Shown here piece by piece: positions 53,054-64,000 of a stretch of DNA of 64,000 nucleotides. The notes under the pieces were generated by a model, which was not told where the DNA came from, did no database searches, and saw only the letters and a program-made list of their open reading frames with translations. Positions within the stretch are counted from its first letter, which is position 1, and each line of letters opens with the position of its first letter. The stretch is taken from assembly GCF_009296025.1 (NCBI RefSeq), contig NZ_CP045178.1:1736001-1800000 (forward strand). The letters run 5' to 3'. Position numbers and translations under genes: made by a program. Source of the stretch: Streptomyces tsukubensis. GTDB lineage: Bacteria > Actinomycetota > Actinomycetes > Streptomycetales > Streptomycetaceae.

Positions 53054-53830
53054 TCACTGGTCGCGGAAGCGCACGATCTTGACGAACTCGTCGGCGTCGA
53101 GAGAGGCACCGCCGACCAGGGCGCCGTCGATGTCGGGACGCGCCATGATCTCGGCGACGTTTCCTGACTTCACAGAGCCGCCGTACTGGATACGGACCTG
53201 GTCGGCGATCTCCTGCGAGTAGAGCTCGGCGAGACGGCCGCGGATGGCGCCGCACACCTCCTGGGCGTCGTCGGGACCGCACACCTTGCCGGTGCCGATG
53301 GCCCAGACGGGCTCGTACGCGACGACGATGGTCGACGCCTGCTCGGCGGTGATGTCCTTCAGCGCGCCGTCCACCTGGCTCAGCGTGTGCTCGACGTGCC
53401 TGCCCTCGTCACGGACCTGCTCCTCCTCGCCGACGCAGAGGATGGGGGTCAGACCATGTCGGTACGCGGCCTTGACCTTCTCGTTGACCAGCTCGTCGGT
53501 CTCACGGTGGTACTGACGGCGCTCCGAGTGGCCGATCGCCACATAGGAGCACTTGAACTTGGCCAGCATCGCGCCGGAGATCTCACCGGTGTAGGCACCG
53601 GAGTCGTGCGCCGAGAGGTCCTGGGCGCCGTACTTGATCTTCAGCTTGTCACCGTCCACGAGGGTCTGCACCGACCGCAGGTCGGTGAAGGGCGCGAGGA
53701 CCGCGACCTCGACGGCCTCGTAGTCCTTGTCGGCGAGGGCGAAGGCGAGCTTCTGGACATGGGCGATGGCCTCAAGGTGGTTGAGGTTCATCTTCCAGTT
53801 GCCCGCCATCAGCGGGGTACGGGAACTCAC
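53054..53830 (-). CDS. tpiA: Triosephosphate isomerase
   Basis: A 258-residue TIM barrel. Active-site Lys in AGNWKMN, His in [11 protein letters not shown], Glu in [14 protein letters not shown], and phosphate-binding [14 protein letters not shown] 53830 is the start. It follows pgk by 6 bases, as the last gene of gap-pgk-tpiA. Confidence 0.97.
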   Translation of the reverse strand: MSSRTPLMAGNWKMNLNHLEAIAHVQKLAFALADKDYEAVEVAVLAPFTDLRSVQTLVDGDKLKIKYGAQDLSAHDSGAYTGEISGAMLAKFKCSYVAIGHSERRQYHRETDELVNEKVKAAYRHGLTPILCVGEEEQVRDEGRHVEHTLSQVDGALKDITAEQASTIVVAYEPVWAIGTGKVCGPDDAQEVCGAIRGRLAELYSQEIADQVRIQYGGSVKSGNVAEIMARPDIDGALVGGASLDADEFVKIVRFRDQ

Positions 53831-53836
53831 GGGTGT

Positions 53837-55048
53837 TCAGTCCTCCAGTGCGGCGAGTCCGGGGAGCGTCTTGCCCTCAAGGTATTCGAGGCTGGCGCCA
53901 CCGCCGGTCGAGATGTGTCCGAATGCGTTCTCGTCGAAGCCCAGGGTCCTGACGGCGGCCGCGGAGTCGCCACCGCCGACGACGGTGAAGGCGGAGCTGT
54001 CGAGGAGGGCCTGGGCGACCGACCTGGTGCCCTCGGCGTAGTCGGGGTGTTCGAAGACGCCCATCGGCCCGTTCCAGAAGACCGTGGCCGCGTCGGCGAG
54101 CTTCGAGGCGTACAGCGCGCCGGTCTCGGGACCGATGTCCAGGCCCATCTGCCCGGCCGGCATGGCGTCGGCGGCGACCGTCCCGGGGTGCGTGGCCGCC
54201 TTGGCCTTCAGGTCGGGGAAGGAACCGGAGACCACGACGTCGACGGGGAGGACGAACTCCACCCCGCGCTCGTCGGCGCGCTTGAGATAGCCCTGTACCG
54301 CCGGGATCTGGTCCTCCTGGAGCATCGAGGAGCCGACCTCGTACCCCTGCGCCTTGAGGAAGGTGAAGACCATGCCGCCGCCGATGATGATGCGGTCGGC
54401 CTTCTCCAGCAGATGGTCGATGACACCGAGTTTGTCGGAGACCTTGGCGCCGCCGAGGACCACGGCGTACGGCCGCTTGACGTCCTCGGTGAGCTTCTTG
54501 AGGACGCCCACCTCGGTGGCGATGAGGTAACCGGCGTAGTGCGGCAGCAGCTTCGGCAGGTCGAAGACCGAGGCGTGCTTGCGGTGCACGGCGCCGAAGC
54601 CGTCGCCGACGTACACATCGGCGAGGGCGGCGAGCCGCTGCGCGAACTCGCCGCGCTCGGTGTCGTCCTTGCTGGTCTCGCCCGCGTTGAAGCGCAGGTT
54701 CTCGATGACGGCGACCTGGCCGGGCTGGAGCCCGTCGACCGCGTCGTGGGCGGCCGGGCCCACCGTGTCCTGCGCGAACGCCACCGGGGCGTCGAGCAGC
54801 TCACCGAGACGCTCGGCTGCGGCGAGGAGGGAGAAAGCGGGGTCCGGCGCGCCCTTGGGGCGGCCGAGGTGCGAGGCGACGACCACCTTGGCGCCCGCCT
54901 CGGCGAGAGCCTTGACGGTCGGCAGGACGGCGCGGATACGGCCGTCGTCGGTGATGGTGCCCTCGGCCAGCGGTACGTTGAGGTCGGCGCGGACGAAGAC
55001 CCGCTTGCCCGATACCCCTTCGGAGAGAAGTTCGTCGATCGTCTTCAT
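53837..55048 (-). CDS. pgk: Phosphoglycerate kinase
   Basis: A 403-residue two-domain kinase forming ATP from 1,3-bisphosphoglycerate. N-terminal [29 protein letters not shown]-terminal [22 protein letters not shown] and [17 protein letters not shown] 55048 is the normal start. Upstream hairpin 55088-55132 lies between it and gap. Confidence 0.97.
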   Translation of the reverse strand: MKTIDELLSEGVSGKRVFVRADLNVPLAEGTITDDGRIRAVLPTVKALAEAGAKVVVASHLGRPKGAPDPAFSLLAAAERLGELLDAPVAFAQDTVGPAAHDAVDGLQPGQVAVIENLRFNAGETSKDDTERGEFAQRLAALADVYVGDGFGAVHRKHASVFDLPKLLPHYAGYLIATEVGVLKKLTEDVKRPYAVVLGGAKVSDKLGVIDHLLEKADRIIIGGGMVFTFLKAQGYEVGSSMLQEDQIPAVQGYLKRADERGVEFVLPVDVVVSGSFPDLKAKAATHPGTVAADAMPAGQMGLDIGPETGALYASKLADAATVFWNGPMGVFEHPDYAEGTRSVAQALLDSSAFTVVGGGDSAAAVRTLGFDENAFGHISTGGGASLEYLEGKTLPGLAALED

Positions 55049-55087
55049 GGGTTCCTGACTCCTTGGAAGGTCAACCAGGTCGGCTGG

Positions 55088-55132
55088 GGCGCGGCGCTGC
55101 CCCGGGACAAGCGGCAGGGCCCGCGCCGCGCC
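55088..55132 (-). terminator. Hairpin in the gap-pgk intergenic region
   Basis: GGCGCGGCGC (55088-55097) and GCGCCGCGCC (55123-55132) pair perfectly, with additional TGCCC/GGGC pairing inside. As gap is usually made in excess of pgk, it could be a partial terminator or an mRNA stabiliser. Confidence 0.6.
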
Positions 55133-55186
55133 TGGTGCGCCGCCCGAGCCCTGTCGCTCACACTCGTGGTGCCTACCGGCCGACGA

Positions 55187-56194
<1,008 letters not shown>

Positions 56195-56525
56195 GAACCG
56201 ATCTCCTCGTTGGTACGCCGGTTTTCGACGCCGGCGAGTTGTATGGGATGTCCCCGACCGCCTCCGACCCTACCTCTCCGGAGCCTCCCTGGTGACATCG
56301 AGAGTCCCGGGCGGCCCAGTGATCGGCCTTACCGATCAGTAGCCGACGGATGTCCACGGCCGACCGGGCGTGGGACCTCCGGCGGAAAGGCCGCGGGGCC
56401 CCTGATCCGAGGGACCGGGGCCCCGTGGTCGATCCGCCGGGGATGAAGGGATACGGGAGCCGGATACGGGTGCGGGGAGACGGGCGACGGCTGCGGGGGC
56501 GGGCGGGGCCCGACGACGGAGGCGG
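56195..56525. other. gap leader and whiA 3' flank
   Basis: No gene. The left part (to about 56280) is the gap leader with a candidate minus-strand -10 TAGGGT around 56267-56272. The right part contains the two-step hairpin that ends the whiA operon. Confidence 0.45.
56379..56440 (-). terminator. Two-step hairpin ending the uvrC-whiA operon
   Basis: Outer arms CCGGCGGA (56379-56386) and TCCGCCGG (56433-56440) are perfect. Inner arms CCGCGGGGCCCC (56391-56402) and GGGGCCCCGTGG (56417-56428) pair at 11 of 12 positions. It lies 86 bases beyond the whiA stop. Confidence 0.82.
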
Positions 56526-57515
56526 TCAGCCGACCATGCTGTCGGCCAGCTCGTCGGTGAGGGTCGACTCCGTGCCGGGGATACCGAGGTCCGACGCGCG
56601 CTTGTCCGCCATGGCGAGCAGCCTGCGAATCCGCCCCGCGACCGCGTCCTTGGTCAGCGCCGGGTCGGCGAGGGCTCCCAGCTCCTCCAGCGACGCCTGC
56701 TTGTGCTCCATGCGCAGCCGGCCCGCGGCGGCGAGGTGTTCGGGAACCTCCTCGCCGAGGATCTCCAGGGCCCGCTGGACCCTGGCACCCGCCGCGACCG
56801 CCGCCCGCGCCGAGCGGCGCAGATTGGCGTCGTCGAAGTTGGCGAGACGGTTGGCGGTGGCCCGGACCTCACGGCGCATCCGCCGTTCCTCCCACGCCAG
56901 CACCGCTTCGTGGGCGCCGAGCCTGGTCAGCAGCGCGCCGATCGCGTCACCGTCCCTGACGACCACCCGGTCCACGCTCCGCACCTCGCGGGCCTTGGCC
57001 GGAATGGCGAGCCTGCGGGCCGCGCCGACCAGCGCGAGCGCGGCCTCGGGACCGGGGCAGGTCACCTCAAGGGAGGACGAGCGGCCCGGCTCGGTCAGCG
57101 AGCCGTGGGCCAGGAAGGCCCCTCGCCACGCGGCCTCCGCGTCGCAGGTGGCCCCCGAGACCACCTGCGGCGGCAGACCCCGGATGGGGCGGCCCCTGCC
57201 GTCCACCAGACCCGTCTGACGGGCCAGCTGGTCTCCGCCGGCCACCACGCGTACGACGAAGCGCGAACCCCTGCGCAGTCCGCTCGGAGCCATCACCACC
57301 AGGTCGGACGCGTGTCCGAAGATCTCCAGGATGTCCTTGCGCAGCCGCCGTGCCGCGATCCCCGTGTCGAGTTCCGCCTCGATCACGATCCGCCCGCTCA
57401 CCAGGTGCAGCCCGCCAGCGAATCGCAGGATCGCCGAGACCTCTGCCTTTCTGCAGCAGGTCCGGGTGACGGGAAGCCGGGAGATTTCGTCCTTCACCGC
57501 TGCCGTCATCGCCAT
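56526..57515 (-). CDS. whiA: Sporulation transcription factor WhiA
   Basis: A 329-residue developmental regulator that works with WhiB to stop aerial growth and start sporulation septation. The N-terminal LAGLIDADG-derived domain has [22 protein letters not shown] and the [27 protein letters not shown] segments. The C-terminal DNA-binding part has [36 protein letters not shown] 57515 gives the known N-terminus [10 protein letters not shown]. It overlaps the end of yvcK by 10 bases. Confidence 0.97.
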   Translation of the reverse strand: MAMTAAVKDEISRLPVTRTCCRKAEVSAILRFAGGLHLVSGRIVIEAELDTGIAARRLRKDILEIFGHASDLVVMAPSGLRRGSRFVVRVVAGGDQLARQTGLVDGRGRPIRGLPPQVVSGATCDAEAAWRGAFLAHGSLTEPGRSSSLEVTCPGPEAALALVGAARRLAIPAKAREVRSVDRVVVRDGDAIGALLTRLGAHEAVLAWEERRMRREVRATANRLANFDDANLRRSARAAVAAGARVQRALEILGEEVPEHLAAAGRLRMEHKQASLEELGALADPALTKDAVAGRIRRLLAMADKRASDLGIPGTESTLTDELADSMVG

Positions 57516-58549
57516 GGGCCGATCCTTCCATGCATCCAAAAAATACGGTCGTACGCGGCGGCCAACAGCTCCGGGTCGTGCTTCGGAGTTCCGTCCGGCC
57601 TGGCGACCGGAGCCAACTCGACCGCGGCGGCGAACCTCTTGGCCGCGTCGGTGAGTGACTCACGGTCGGGCACAGCGGCCTCATCGGCCAGCACCACGTC
57701 CAGGGCGAGTTTAGGGGCGTGTCGGGCTAAAACCTCCAAATGACGCTGCGGAGAGAAGCCCTCTGTTTCTCCGGGTTGCGGAACGAGGTTCAGCGAGAGG
57801 ACCTTGCGGGCCTTCGTGGCGATGAGCGCGTCGAGCAGTTCTGGCACCAGAAGATGGGGGATCACGGAGGAGAACCAGGAGCCCGGACCGAGGACGACCC
57901 AGTCCGCGTCGAGGACCGCGGCGACGGCCTCGGGCACGGCGGGCGGGTCGGAGGGGACGACGTGCACGGACTGGACCTCGCCCCTGGTGAGGGCCACGGT
58001 GGCCTGCCCGCACACGGTGTCCACGTCGTCGGGTCTGGCCGGGTCGTGCCCCTTGACCAGGGCCTGTAGCTCCAGTGGCACGGCCGACATGGGCAGCACC
58101 CGGCCGTGCGCGCCCAGCAGGGTGCCGACCAGGTCGAGGGCCTGCACGGGGTCGCCGAGCTGTTCCCAGAGGGCGACGATCAGCAGATTGCCGACCGCGT
58201 GGCCGTGCAGATCGCCCTTGCTGGCGAACCGGTGCTGGATCACCCGTGACCAGGTCTGCCCCCAGTCGTCGTCACCGCAGAGCGCGGCGAGCGCCTTCCG
58301 CAGATCCCCGGGGGGCAGGACACCGAGTTCGTCGCGGAGGCGTCCGCTGGAGCCGCCGTCGTCGGCGACGGTGACGACGGCGGTGAGGTCCCCGGTGATC
58401 CTGCGCAGCGCGGCGAGCGAGGCGGACAGCCCCATCCCGCCGCCGAGCGCCACGACCTTCGGCGTGGCGCCACGCCGACGGGTCCGCTGTCCAGGACCGG
58501 TCGGCGCGACCCTGCGCAACCGCCTGAGCCGGAGTGTGCGACCTGTCAT
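57506..58549 (-). CDS. yvcK: YvcK/GluconeogenesisFactor-family UDP-sugar-binding protein
   Basis: A 347-residue CofD-like nucleotide-binding protein. A glycine-rich loop [16 protein letters not shown], then [32 protein letters not shown] and [16 protein letters not shown] are the family signatures. Bacillus homologues bind UDP-GlcNAc and support growth on gluconeogenic carbon and cell-shape control. It has a basic N-terminal extension of about 30 residues. Start overlaps the rapZ stop by 4 bases. Confidence 0.95.
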   Translation of the reverse strand: MTGRTLRLRRLRRVAPTGPGQRTRRRGATPKVVALGGGMGLSASLAALRRITGDLTAVVTVADDGGSSGRLRDELGVLPPGDLRKALAALCGDDDWGQTWSRVIQHRFASKGDLHGHAVGNLLIVALWEQLGDPVQALDLVGTLLGAHGRVLPMSAVPLELQALVKGHDPARPDDVDTVCGQATVALTRGEVQSVHVVPSDPPAVPEAVAAVLDADWVVLGPGSWFSSVIPHLLVPELLDALIATKARKVLSLNLVPQPGETEGFSPQRHLEVLARHAPKLALDVVLADEAAVPDRESLTDAAKRFAAAVELAPVARPDGTPKHDPELLAAAYDRIFWMHGRIGPWR

Positions 58550-59481
58550 TCCCGGCCCATGTCCCGGTGGACGACGACGGTCTCCACACCCTCCGTGACC
58601 AGCCGGGCGGCCAGCTTCTCCGACATGGCGACGGAACGGTGCTTGCCGCCGGTACAGCCGACCGCGATGGTCACATAACGCTTGCCCTCCCGGCGGTAAC
58701 CGGCGGCGATGAGCTGGAGCAGCTCCGTGTAGCGGTCGAGGAACTCCTTGGCACCCGGCTGGCTGAAGACGAAGTGCGAGACCTCTTCGTTGAGCCCGGT
58801 GAACGGTCGCAGCTCCGGAACCCAGTGCGGGTTGGGCAGAAACCGCATGTCGACCACGAGGTCGGCGTCGACGGGCAGGCCGTACTTGTAGCCGAAGGAC
58901 ATCACGGTGGCCCGCAGCTCGGGCTCCTCGTCGCCCGCGAACTGGGCGTCCATCTTGGCCCGCAGCTCGTGCACGTTGAGGCTGGACGTGTCGATCACCA
59001 GGTCGGCGTCGCCGCGCAGCTCGCGCAGCAGATCACGCTCGGCGTTGATCCCGTCGGTGATGCGGCCGTCGCCCTGGAGCGGGTGCGGCCTGCGGACCGA
59101 CTCGAACCGCCTGACGAGCGCGTCGTCCGACGATTCGAGGAAGACGATCCGCCGGGTGACGTGCTTGGCCTCCAGATCGGCCAGCGACTGCCTGAGGTTG
59201 TCGAAGAAGCGCCGGCCGCGGACATCCACGACCACCGCGATCCTGGCCACGTTCCCCTGCGAGCGGGCGCCGAGCTCCACCATGGTGGGGATCAGCGCGG
59301 GCGGCAGGTTGTCGACGACGAACCAGCCGAGGTCCTCCAGGCACTTGGCGGCGGTACTGCGGCCCGCGCCGGACATGCCCGAGATGATGACCAGCTCGGG
59401 AATGGCCGGTTCGGCCGCCTGTGCCGGCTCAGTGGTCGTGCCCGTACTCACCTGTGCTCCGTCTCCGTCGTGCGCGTTCAT
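58546..59481 (-). CDS. rapZ: RNase adapter / nucleotide-binding protein RapZ
   Basis: A 311-residue P-loop protein, Walker [12 protein letters not shown] around 34-44, Walker B-like VVVDVRGR, and the C-terminal phosphosugar-binding domain with [22 protein letters not shown] and [17 protein letters not shown] sequence (here [12 protein letters not shown]). In Escherichia coli RapZ controls glmS mRNA; the actinobacterial role is less known. It is coupled by 4-base overlaps to uvrC and yvcK. Confidence 0.95.
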   Translation of the reverse strand: MNAHDGDGAQVSTGTTTEPAQAAEPAIPELVIISGMSGAGRSTAAKCLEDLGWFVVDNLPPALIPTMVELGARSQGNVARIAVVVDVRGRRFFDNLRQSLADLEAKHVTRRIVFLESSDDALVRRFESVRRPHPLQGDGRITDGINAERDLLRELRGDADLVIDTSSLNVHELRAKMDAQFAGDEEPELRATVMSFGYKYGLPVDADLVVDMRFLPNPHWVPELRPFTGLNEEVSHFVFSQPGAKEFLDRYTELLQLIAAGYRREGKRYVTIAVGCTGGKHRSVAMSEKLAARLVTEGVETVVVHRDMGRE

Positions 59482-62423
59482 GTCTCCTGCCCCCGTCGTT
59501 CGTTCGAGTGGCCCGCGGTCACGGTCCCCTCGTGTCGCTCGGCGTCCGGTGGGCCCGCTGACGCGGACCGCCCGTGCGCGAGGTTCTCCTCTGTCTCCGA
59601 GGGATCCTCGGTCATGGACCCCTCGTCCCGCTCATCGTCCCGCTCGTCACCGACCTCCGTGGCTGCCGACCGGTCCCGGTCGATCACCTCGGCGTCCTCG
59701 GCGTCCGCGCTCTCCTCAGCGCTCTCAGTGCCCTCAGTGCCCTCAGTGCCCTCATCTGACGGTCGCGGCGTTCCCGAGGTGGTCCGGCCGGGCCACGTGG
59801 GTCCGGCCGGGGAGCCGCCGTCTCCCGGAGGCTCCTCTGCGAACACCGGAGACGGAAACGCCGGTGCTGGCGCTGGTGCCGGTGCTGGTGCTGGTGCCGG
59901 TTCTGGCGCTGGCGCTGGCGCCACAGTCGATTCCGACGCCGACGCCGACGCCGATTCCGACGCAGACGCCGATTCCGACTCCGGTCCCGCTGTCGGCTCC
60001 CTGCCCTGCGCTGCCGCCTCCGGCCTCACGGCGACCGCCTCGTCGCCGCGCGCGGGCGCCTCCGGCGCGGCCCGCGTCCCGTCGTGGTCGCGCTCGGCCG
60101 ACGCGCCGTACCGTCGGTCCCTCTCGGACTCCTCATCGCTCCGCCCACCGGACCCACCCTCGCTCGGGCCGTGTGCCGCGGCGGACTCCGTCGTCCGGTC
60201 CGCCGTCTGTTCCCAGGATCCCGCATCCGGCTCCTCACCGACCGCCCCGGACTCCGAAAACGCGGGCCTGTCCTGCTCCAGAGGGTACGAATCGGCGGAT
60301 TCCGGAGCGCCTGCCTCCGGCCGAGCCCCGCCGCCGCCCGGCAGCGAGACAGGGTCGGCCGCGGATTCGGCCGGTTCGCCGTCACCGCTCATGGCATCGC
60401 CCGCACCCCCGCCCTCTCCGTCTCCCTCTCCGTCCGAGGAGGGCCCGGCGGCGGGCGCCTCCACGTCCTCGTCGTCGTCCTCCAGGATCTCGCCGGTCGC
60501 CATGTTCACGGCGGGGGCGGCGGGCGCGGCCGTCGCGAAGGCCGCCACGATGGTCTCCGCCGTCTTACGGCCTATCCCGGGGACCTCGCAGATCTGTTCG
60601 ATGGTCGCGGCCCGGAGCCTCTTCACCGAGCCGAAGTGCTTGAGCAGCGCCTGCTTACGGGTCTCGCCGAGCCCGGCCACCTCGTCCAGCGGTCCCGCCT
60701 TGAAACGCTTGGCACGCTTGTTGCGCTGGTAGGTGATGGCGAAGCGGTGCGCCTCGTCCCGCACGCGCTGGAGCAGGTAGAGCCCCTCGCTCGTACGCGG
60801 CAGGATGACCGGGTCGTCGTCGCCGGGCACCCAGACCTCTTCGAGGCGCTTGGCGAGGCCGCAGACCGCGATGTCGTCGATACCCAACTCGTCCAGGGCC
60901 CGCTGGGCAGCCGCGACCTGCGGCTGGCCGCCGTCGACCACGACGAGCTGCGGCGGGTAGGCGAACCGCTTCGGACGGCCGTCGTCCTCGGTCAGCTCGT
61001 CCTCGGTCCACTCCCCCGTCCGTTCCTTCTCCGCCAGGTAGCGCTTGAAGCGGCGGGTGATCACCTCGTGCATGGAGCGGACGTCGTCCTGGCCCTCGAA
61101 GCCCTTGATCTGGAACCTGCGGTACTCGCTCTTGCGGGCCAGACCGTCCTCGAAGACCACCATGGAGGCGACGACGTCATCGCCCTGGAGGTGCGAGATG
61201 TCGTAGCACTCGATACGCAGCGGCACACTCTCCAGCTCCAGCGCCGTCGAGATCTCCTCCAGGGCACGGGAGCGGGTGGTCAGGTCGGAGGCGCGCCTCG
61301 TCTTGTGCAGGACGAGGGAGTGCTGCGCGTTGCGCTGGACGGTCTCCATGAGGGAGCGTTTGTCGCCGCGCTGCGGGATGCGGAGCGAGACGTTCGACCC
61401 GCGGCGCCCGCTCAGCCATTCCTGTACCGGTTCGAGCGGCTCGGGCAGGGCCGGCACCAGGACCTCCTTGGGCACCGCGTCGCCGCTCTCCTCGCCGTAG
61501 AGCTGCTGGAGCGCGTGCTCCACCAGGTCGGGCGTGGTGACCGCCTCGACCTTGTCGGTGACCCAGCCGCGCTGACCGCGGACCCTGCCGCCTCGTACGT
61601 GGAAGATCTGGACGGCCGCTTCCAGCTCGTCCTCGGCGACGGCGATCAGGTCGGCGTCGGTGGCGTCGGCGAGGACGACGGCGCTCTTCTCCATCGCGCG
61701 GCGCAGGGCCTCGATGTCGTCCCTGAGCCTGGCGGCCCTCTCGTACTCCATTTCCTCGGCCGCCGCCGCCATCTGCTTCTCCAGGCGGCGGATGTAGGCC
61801 CCGGTGCGGCCGGCCATGAAGTCGGCGAACTCCTCCGCGAGGTCGCGGTGCTCGTCGGGGGTGACCCGGCCCACGCAGGGGGCCGAGCACTTGCCGATGT
61901 AGCCGAGGAGACACGGGCGGCCCGTACGCGCGGCGTTCTTGAAGACACCGGCGGAGCAGGTGCGCACGGGGAAGACCCGCAGCAGCAGGTCGACGGTGTC
62001 GCGGATCGCCCACGCGTGGCCGTAGGGGCCGAAGTAGCGCACACCCTTCTTCTTCTGGCCGCGCATGACCTGGACCCGGGGGAACTCCTCGTTCATCGTC
62101 ACCGCGAGATACGGGTAGCTCTTGTCGTCGCGGTACTTGACGTTGAACCGGGGGTCGTACTCCTTGATCCAGGAGTATTCGAGCTGCAACGCCTCGACCT
62201 CGGTGGAGACGACGGTCCACTCGACCGAAGCGGCGGTCGTGACCATCGTGCGGGTACGAGGGTGCAGATGTGCCAGGTCCTGGAAGTAGTTGGCCAGGCG
62301 CTGGCGGAGGCTTTTCGCCTTCCCGACATAAATCACCCGGCGGTGCTCGTCACGGAACCTGTAGACCCCCGGCGAGTCGGGGATCTGTCCCGGCTTGGGG
62401 CGGTAGCTGGACGGGTCGGCCAT
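59478..62423 (-). CDS. uvrC: UvrABC system subunit C with long low-complexity tail
   Basis: A 981-residue nucleotide-excision-repair endonuclease. GIY-YIG nuclease near residues 16-95 ([24 protein letters not shown]), a UVR domain about 205-245, an RNase-H-like second nuclease with [18 protein letters not shown], and a helix-hairpin-helix pair ending [17 protein letters not shown] near 620. Residues about 640-981 are an acidic Ser/Glu/Pro/Ala-rich extension with SAS-, SE- and AP-repeats, absent from typical UvrC of roughly 600-750 residues. ATG 62423 matches the family. First gene of uvrC-rapZ-yvcK-whiA. Confidence 0.95.
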   Translation of the reverse strand: MADPSSYRPKPGQIPDSPGVYRFRDEHRRVIYVGKAKSLRQRLANYFQDLAHLHPRTRTMVTTAASVEWTVVSTEVEALQLEYSWIKEYDPRFNVKYRDDKSYPYLAVTMNEEFPRVQVMRGQKKKGVRYFGPYGHAWAIRDTVDLLLRVFPVRTCSAGVFKNAARTGRPCLLGYIGKCSAPCVGRVTPDEHRDLAEEFADFMAGRTGAYIRRLEKQMAAAAEEMEYERAARLRDDIEALRRAMEKSAVVLADATDADLIAVAEDELEAAVQIFHVRGGRVRGQRGWVTDKVEAVTTPDLVEHALQQLYGEESGDAVPKEVLVPALPEPLEPVQEWLSGRRGSNVSLRIPQRGDKRSLMETVQRNAQHSLVLHKTRRASDLTTRSRALEEISTALELESVPLRIECYDISHLQGDDVVASMVVFEDGLARKSEYRRFQIKGFEGQDDVRSMHEVITRRFKRYLAEKERTGEWTEDELTEDDGRPKRFAYPPQLVVVDGGQPQVAAAQRALDELGIDDIAVCGLAKRLEEVWVPGDDDPVILPRTSEGLYLLQRVRDEAHRFAITYQRNKRAKRFKAGPLDEVAGLGETRKQALLKHFGSVKRLRAATIEQICEVPGIGRKTAETIVAAFATAAPAAPAVNMATGEILEDDDEDVEAPAAGPSSDGEGDGEGGGAGDAMSGDGEPAESAADPVSLPGGGGARPEAGAPESADSYPLEQDRPAFSESGAVGEEPDAGSWEQTADRTTESAAAHGPSEGGSGGRSDEESERDRRYGASAERDHDGTRAAPEAPARGDEAVAVRPEAAAQGREPTAGPESESASASESASASASESTVAPAPAPEPAPAPAPAPAPAPAFPSPVFAEEPPGDGGSPAGPTWPGRTTSGTPRPSDEGTEGTEGTESAEESADAEDAEVIDRDRSAATEVGDERDDERDEGSMTEDPSETEENLAHGRSASAGPPDAERHEGTVTAGHSNERRGQET

Positions 62424-62678
62424 GCCAGACACCCTACTGGCGAGCACGGACAGTCCGGGGGCCGCCGCCTGCCCGTTGTCCTGCGGGGCGGCGCCCGGAA
62501 CGTGGTGATCCGTGCCCGCTCCCTGACCGTGCCCCACTCCCTCGCCAGCGACGACCTACCCTGTGCGGGGGCTCGGAGGCGGGGCGCGGGCGGTGGCCCG
62601 CCCGACCGCGGCAGTCCGGCCCACCAGGACCGTTCCGCCCCGCGCGGCACGTCGCACCGCTCAGAAAGGAACCCGCCC

Positions 62679-63611
62679 GTGATTGTGGTCGCCGGTGAGG
62701 CCCTGATCGATCTCGTACCCGTGTCGCAGGAGGGCGGTGGTGGCGTCGGTGACAGCGGTCTGCCCGCGCTCGCCCCTCGGCTCGGCGGCGGCCCCTTCAA
62801 CACCGCTGTGGCCCTGGGCCGCCTCGGCTCCCCCGTGGCGTTCTGTTCGCGGCTCTCCCGCGACCCCTACGCCGAGGCGCTGCTCGACGGCTTGCGGGAC
62901 GCGCGGGTGGACGTCTCGTACGTGCAGCGCGGCGAGGAACCGTCCACGCTCGCCGTCGCCTCGATCGGTACCGACGGTTCGGCCGGCTTCGCCTTCTACG
63001 CGGGCGGCACCGCCGACCGGCTCTTCGCCGTGCCCGAGCGGCTGCCCGAGGACACCAGGGCGATGACGTTCGGCACCTGCTCGCTGGTGCTCGAACCGGG
63101 GGCGAGCGCGTACGAGGAGCTGATGCGGCGGGAGGCGGAGCGCGGGGTCTTCACCCTCCTCGACCCCAACATCAGGACGAGCATCATCCAGGACGCCGAC
63201 GCCTATCGCGCGAGGTTCCGCTCGTGGCTGGCCCACACCGGGCTGCTGAAACTGTCGGTGGAGGACGCCGAGTGGCTGGGCGGCTCACCGCGTGAGTGGG
63301 CTGCGGCGGGCCCCGCGGCTGTGGTGGTCACGCGTGGCGGCGACGGTCTGACCGTGGTGACGCGGGACGGAGCGGAGTACTCCGTCCCCGGCACGAAGGT
63401 CGACGTCGTCGACACGATCGGCGCGGGGGACACGGTGAACGCGGCGCTGCTGCACCGGCTCGCCGACCACGACGCCCTCTCCAAGAAGGCGGTCGCCGCC
63501 CTGGGGCGGGAGGACTGGCTCGACATCCTGGGCTTCGCGGCGCGCGCCGCCGCCGTCACCTGCTCCCGGCCGGGCGCGGAGCCGCCCTACGCGCACGAGA
63601 TCGAGAACTGA
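62679..63611 (+). CDS. PfkB-family sugar kinase (fructokinase-like)
   Basis: A 310-residue ribokinase-family kinase. N-terminal GEALIDLVPV, GGGPFNTAVALGRLG and the C-terminal DTIGAGDTVNA motif, with the catalytic Asp near residue 250, are intact. It best resembles fructokinases or other ketose kinases; the exact sugar cannot be set from sequence. GTG 62679 has AAAGGA about 9 bases upstream, whereas much longer upstream frames run antisense through uvrC and are rejected. The 255-bp gap to divergent uvrC shows no other gene. Confidence 0.88.
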   Translation: MIVVAGEALIDLVPVSQEGGGGVGDSGLPALAPRLGGGPFNTAVALGRLGSPVAFCSRLSRDPYAEALLDGLRDARVDVSYVQRGEEPSTLAVASIGTDGSAGFAFYAGGTADRLFAVPERLPEDTRAMTFGTCSLVLEPGASAYEELMRREAERGVFTLLDPNIRTSIIQDADAYRARFRSWLAHTGLLKLSVEDAEWLGGSPREWAAAGPAAVVVTRGGDGLTVVTRDGAEYSVPGTKVDVVDTIGAGDTVNAALLHRLADHDALSKKAVAALGREDWLDILGFAARAAAVTCSRPGAEPPYAHEIEN

Positions 63612-64000
63612 CCTCCCCGCACCTCGTACGGGACGTGGGTCGCCCTGGGCAGGGGGCCGGGGGTGCCCTCGGGAGGGGCCGGGGCCCGACTCCTACGTAC
63701 GGGACCAGCCCCGACCACCCTCCCGTACGGGACCAGCCCCGACCCTCGCGTACGAAACCGGGCCCGATCCTCACGGCCCGACCCTCACGGCCCGCCCCTC
63801 ACGTACGACATCAAGGGGGCCGACCCCCACACGAGACGGACGGGCCGATCTCGCGGGGCGCGGTGGTGAGGAACGGCGACGGCGCAGCGGCACACCCCCG
63901 GCGGATTCAGCGCGTCGCCGCGCCCGCCATCGCCACGCCCACCATCGGCGCACCCGCCAAGTCCTGATCAGCCCCCGCACGCCAACGCGGCGGGGCCCCG
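63612..64000. other. Right-edge stretch without a supported gene
   Basis: A 21-bp unit, CGTACGGGACCAGCCCCGACC, broken here by a two-copy tandem (63696-63716, 63724-63744), is followed by degenerate CTCACGGCCCG copies to about 63815. The remaining bases have only Arg-rich shadow frames. Confidence 0.5.

Noticed and set aside
58534..60732. 732-codon frame opposite rapZ/uvrC with Ser/Pro/Ala repeats
   Set aside because: It mirrors the repetitive uvrC tail and has no ribosome site or domain.
60084..62678. Long N-terminal extension of the PfkB kinase
   Set aside because: The kinase family starts at GTG 62679 with a ribosome site; the extension is antisense uvrC.

Overview
The window looks like the chromosomal core of a Streptomyces. 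It is very GC-rich, third codon positions are almost all G or C, and it carries a chaplin, WhiA and an RbpA-family protein. The gene order sufR-suf-ABC-ctaA / ctaB / tkt-tal-zwf-opcA-pgl / pgi / secG-tpiA-pgk-gap-whiA-yvcK-rapZ-uvrC matches, from memory, the SCO1870-SCO1955 region of S. coelicolor. No rRNA, tRNA, insertion sequence, prophage or CRISPR array was seen.

Left part (about 0.2-2.5 kb): small zinc-binding proteins, a broken GNAT fragment next to a 9-bp repeat, and a chaplin with a Gly/His-rich tail. At 2.5-10.2 kb lie parts of an oxidative hexuronate/aldarate route: 2-oxoglutarate semialdehyde dehydrogenase, an IclR regulator, KdgD with an uncharacterised partner, and uronate dehydrogenase. 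A class B penicillin-binding protein sits among them. Two similar 16-bp operator-like sites, at 4063 and 8983, may tie the genes to the IclR protein. At 10.7-15.9 kb a DeoR regulator precedes a tightly overlapping ABC sugar/polyol importer and a zinc dehydrogenase.

Middle part (16-28 kb): a two-domain TerD protein, a short-chain dehydrogenase, a conserved hypothetical protein, a secreted nuclease, a DUF1469/DUF3618/DUF4235 membrane trio, dapD, a TetR/SMR efflux pair and a proline-rich membrane protein. At 28-34.7 kb is a complete SUF iron-sulfur operon, sufR-B-D-Rieske-C-S-U-sufT-like, with a CAAC-N6-GTTG site on the sufR start codon. An ABC exporter, ctaA and ctaB (haem A synthesis), an amidohydrolase and a small hypothetical protein follow.

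Right part (41-64 kb): central carbon metabolism. Transketolase, transaldolase, G6PDH, OpcA and 6-phosphogluconolactonase form one plus-strand operon. Pgi, an MFS exporter, an RbpA paralogue, SecG, TpiA, Pgk and Gap lie on the minus strand. Then comes the minus-strand uvrC-rapZ-yvcK-whiA operon, in which UvrC carries a roughly 340-residue low-complexity tail. A PfkB sugar kinase ends the window.

Many intergenic gaps hold short direct repeats, each with its own unit (9-bp, 38-bp, hexamers, a 128-bp duplication, a 22-23-bp array, a 29-bp unit). Several others hold long perfect hairpins that probably act as terminators. No clearly new multi-gene system was found. The best leads are the uncharacterised kdgD partner, the chaplin variant, the UvrC tail, the phased 22-23-bp repeat and the sufR autoregulatory site.
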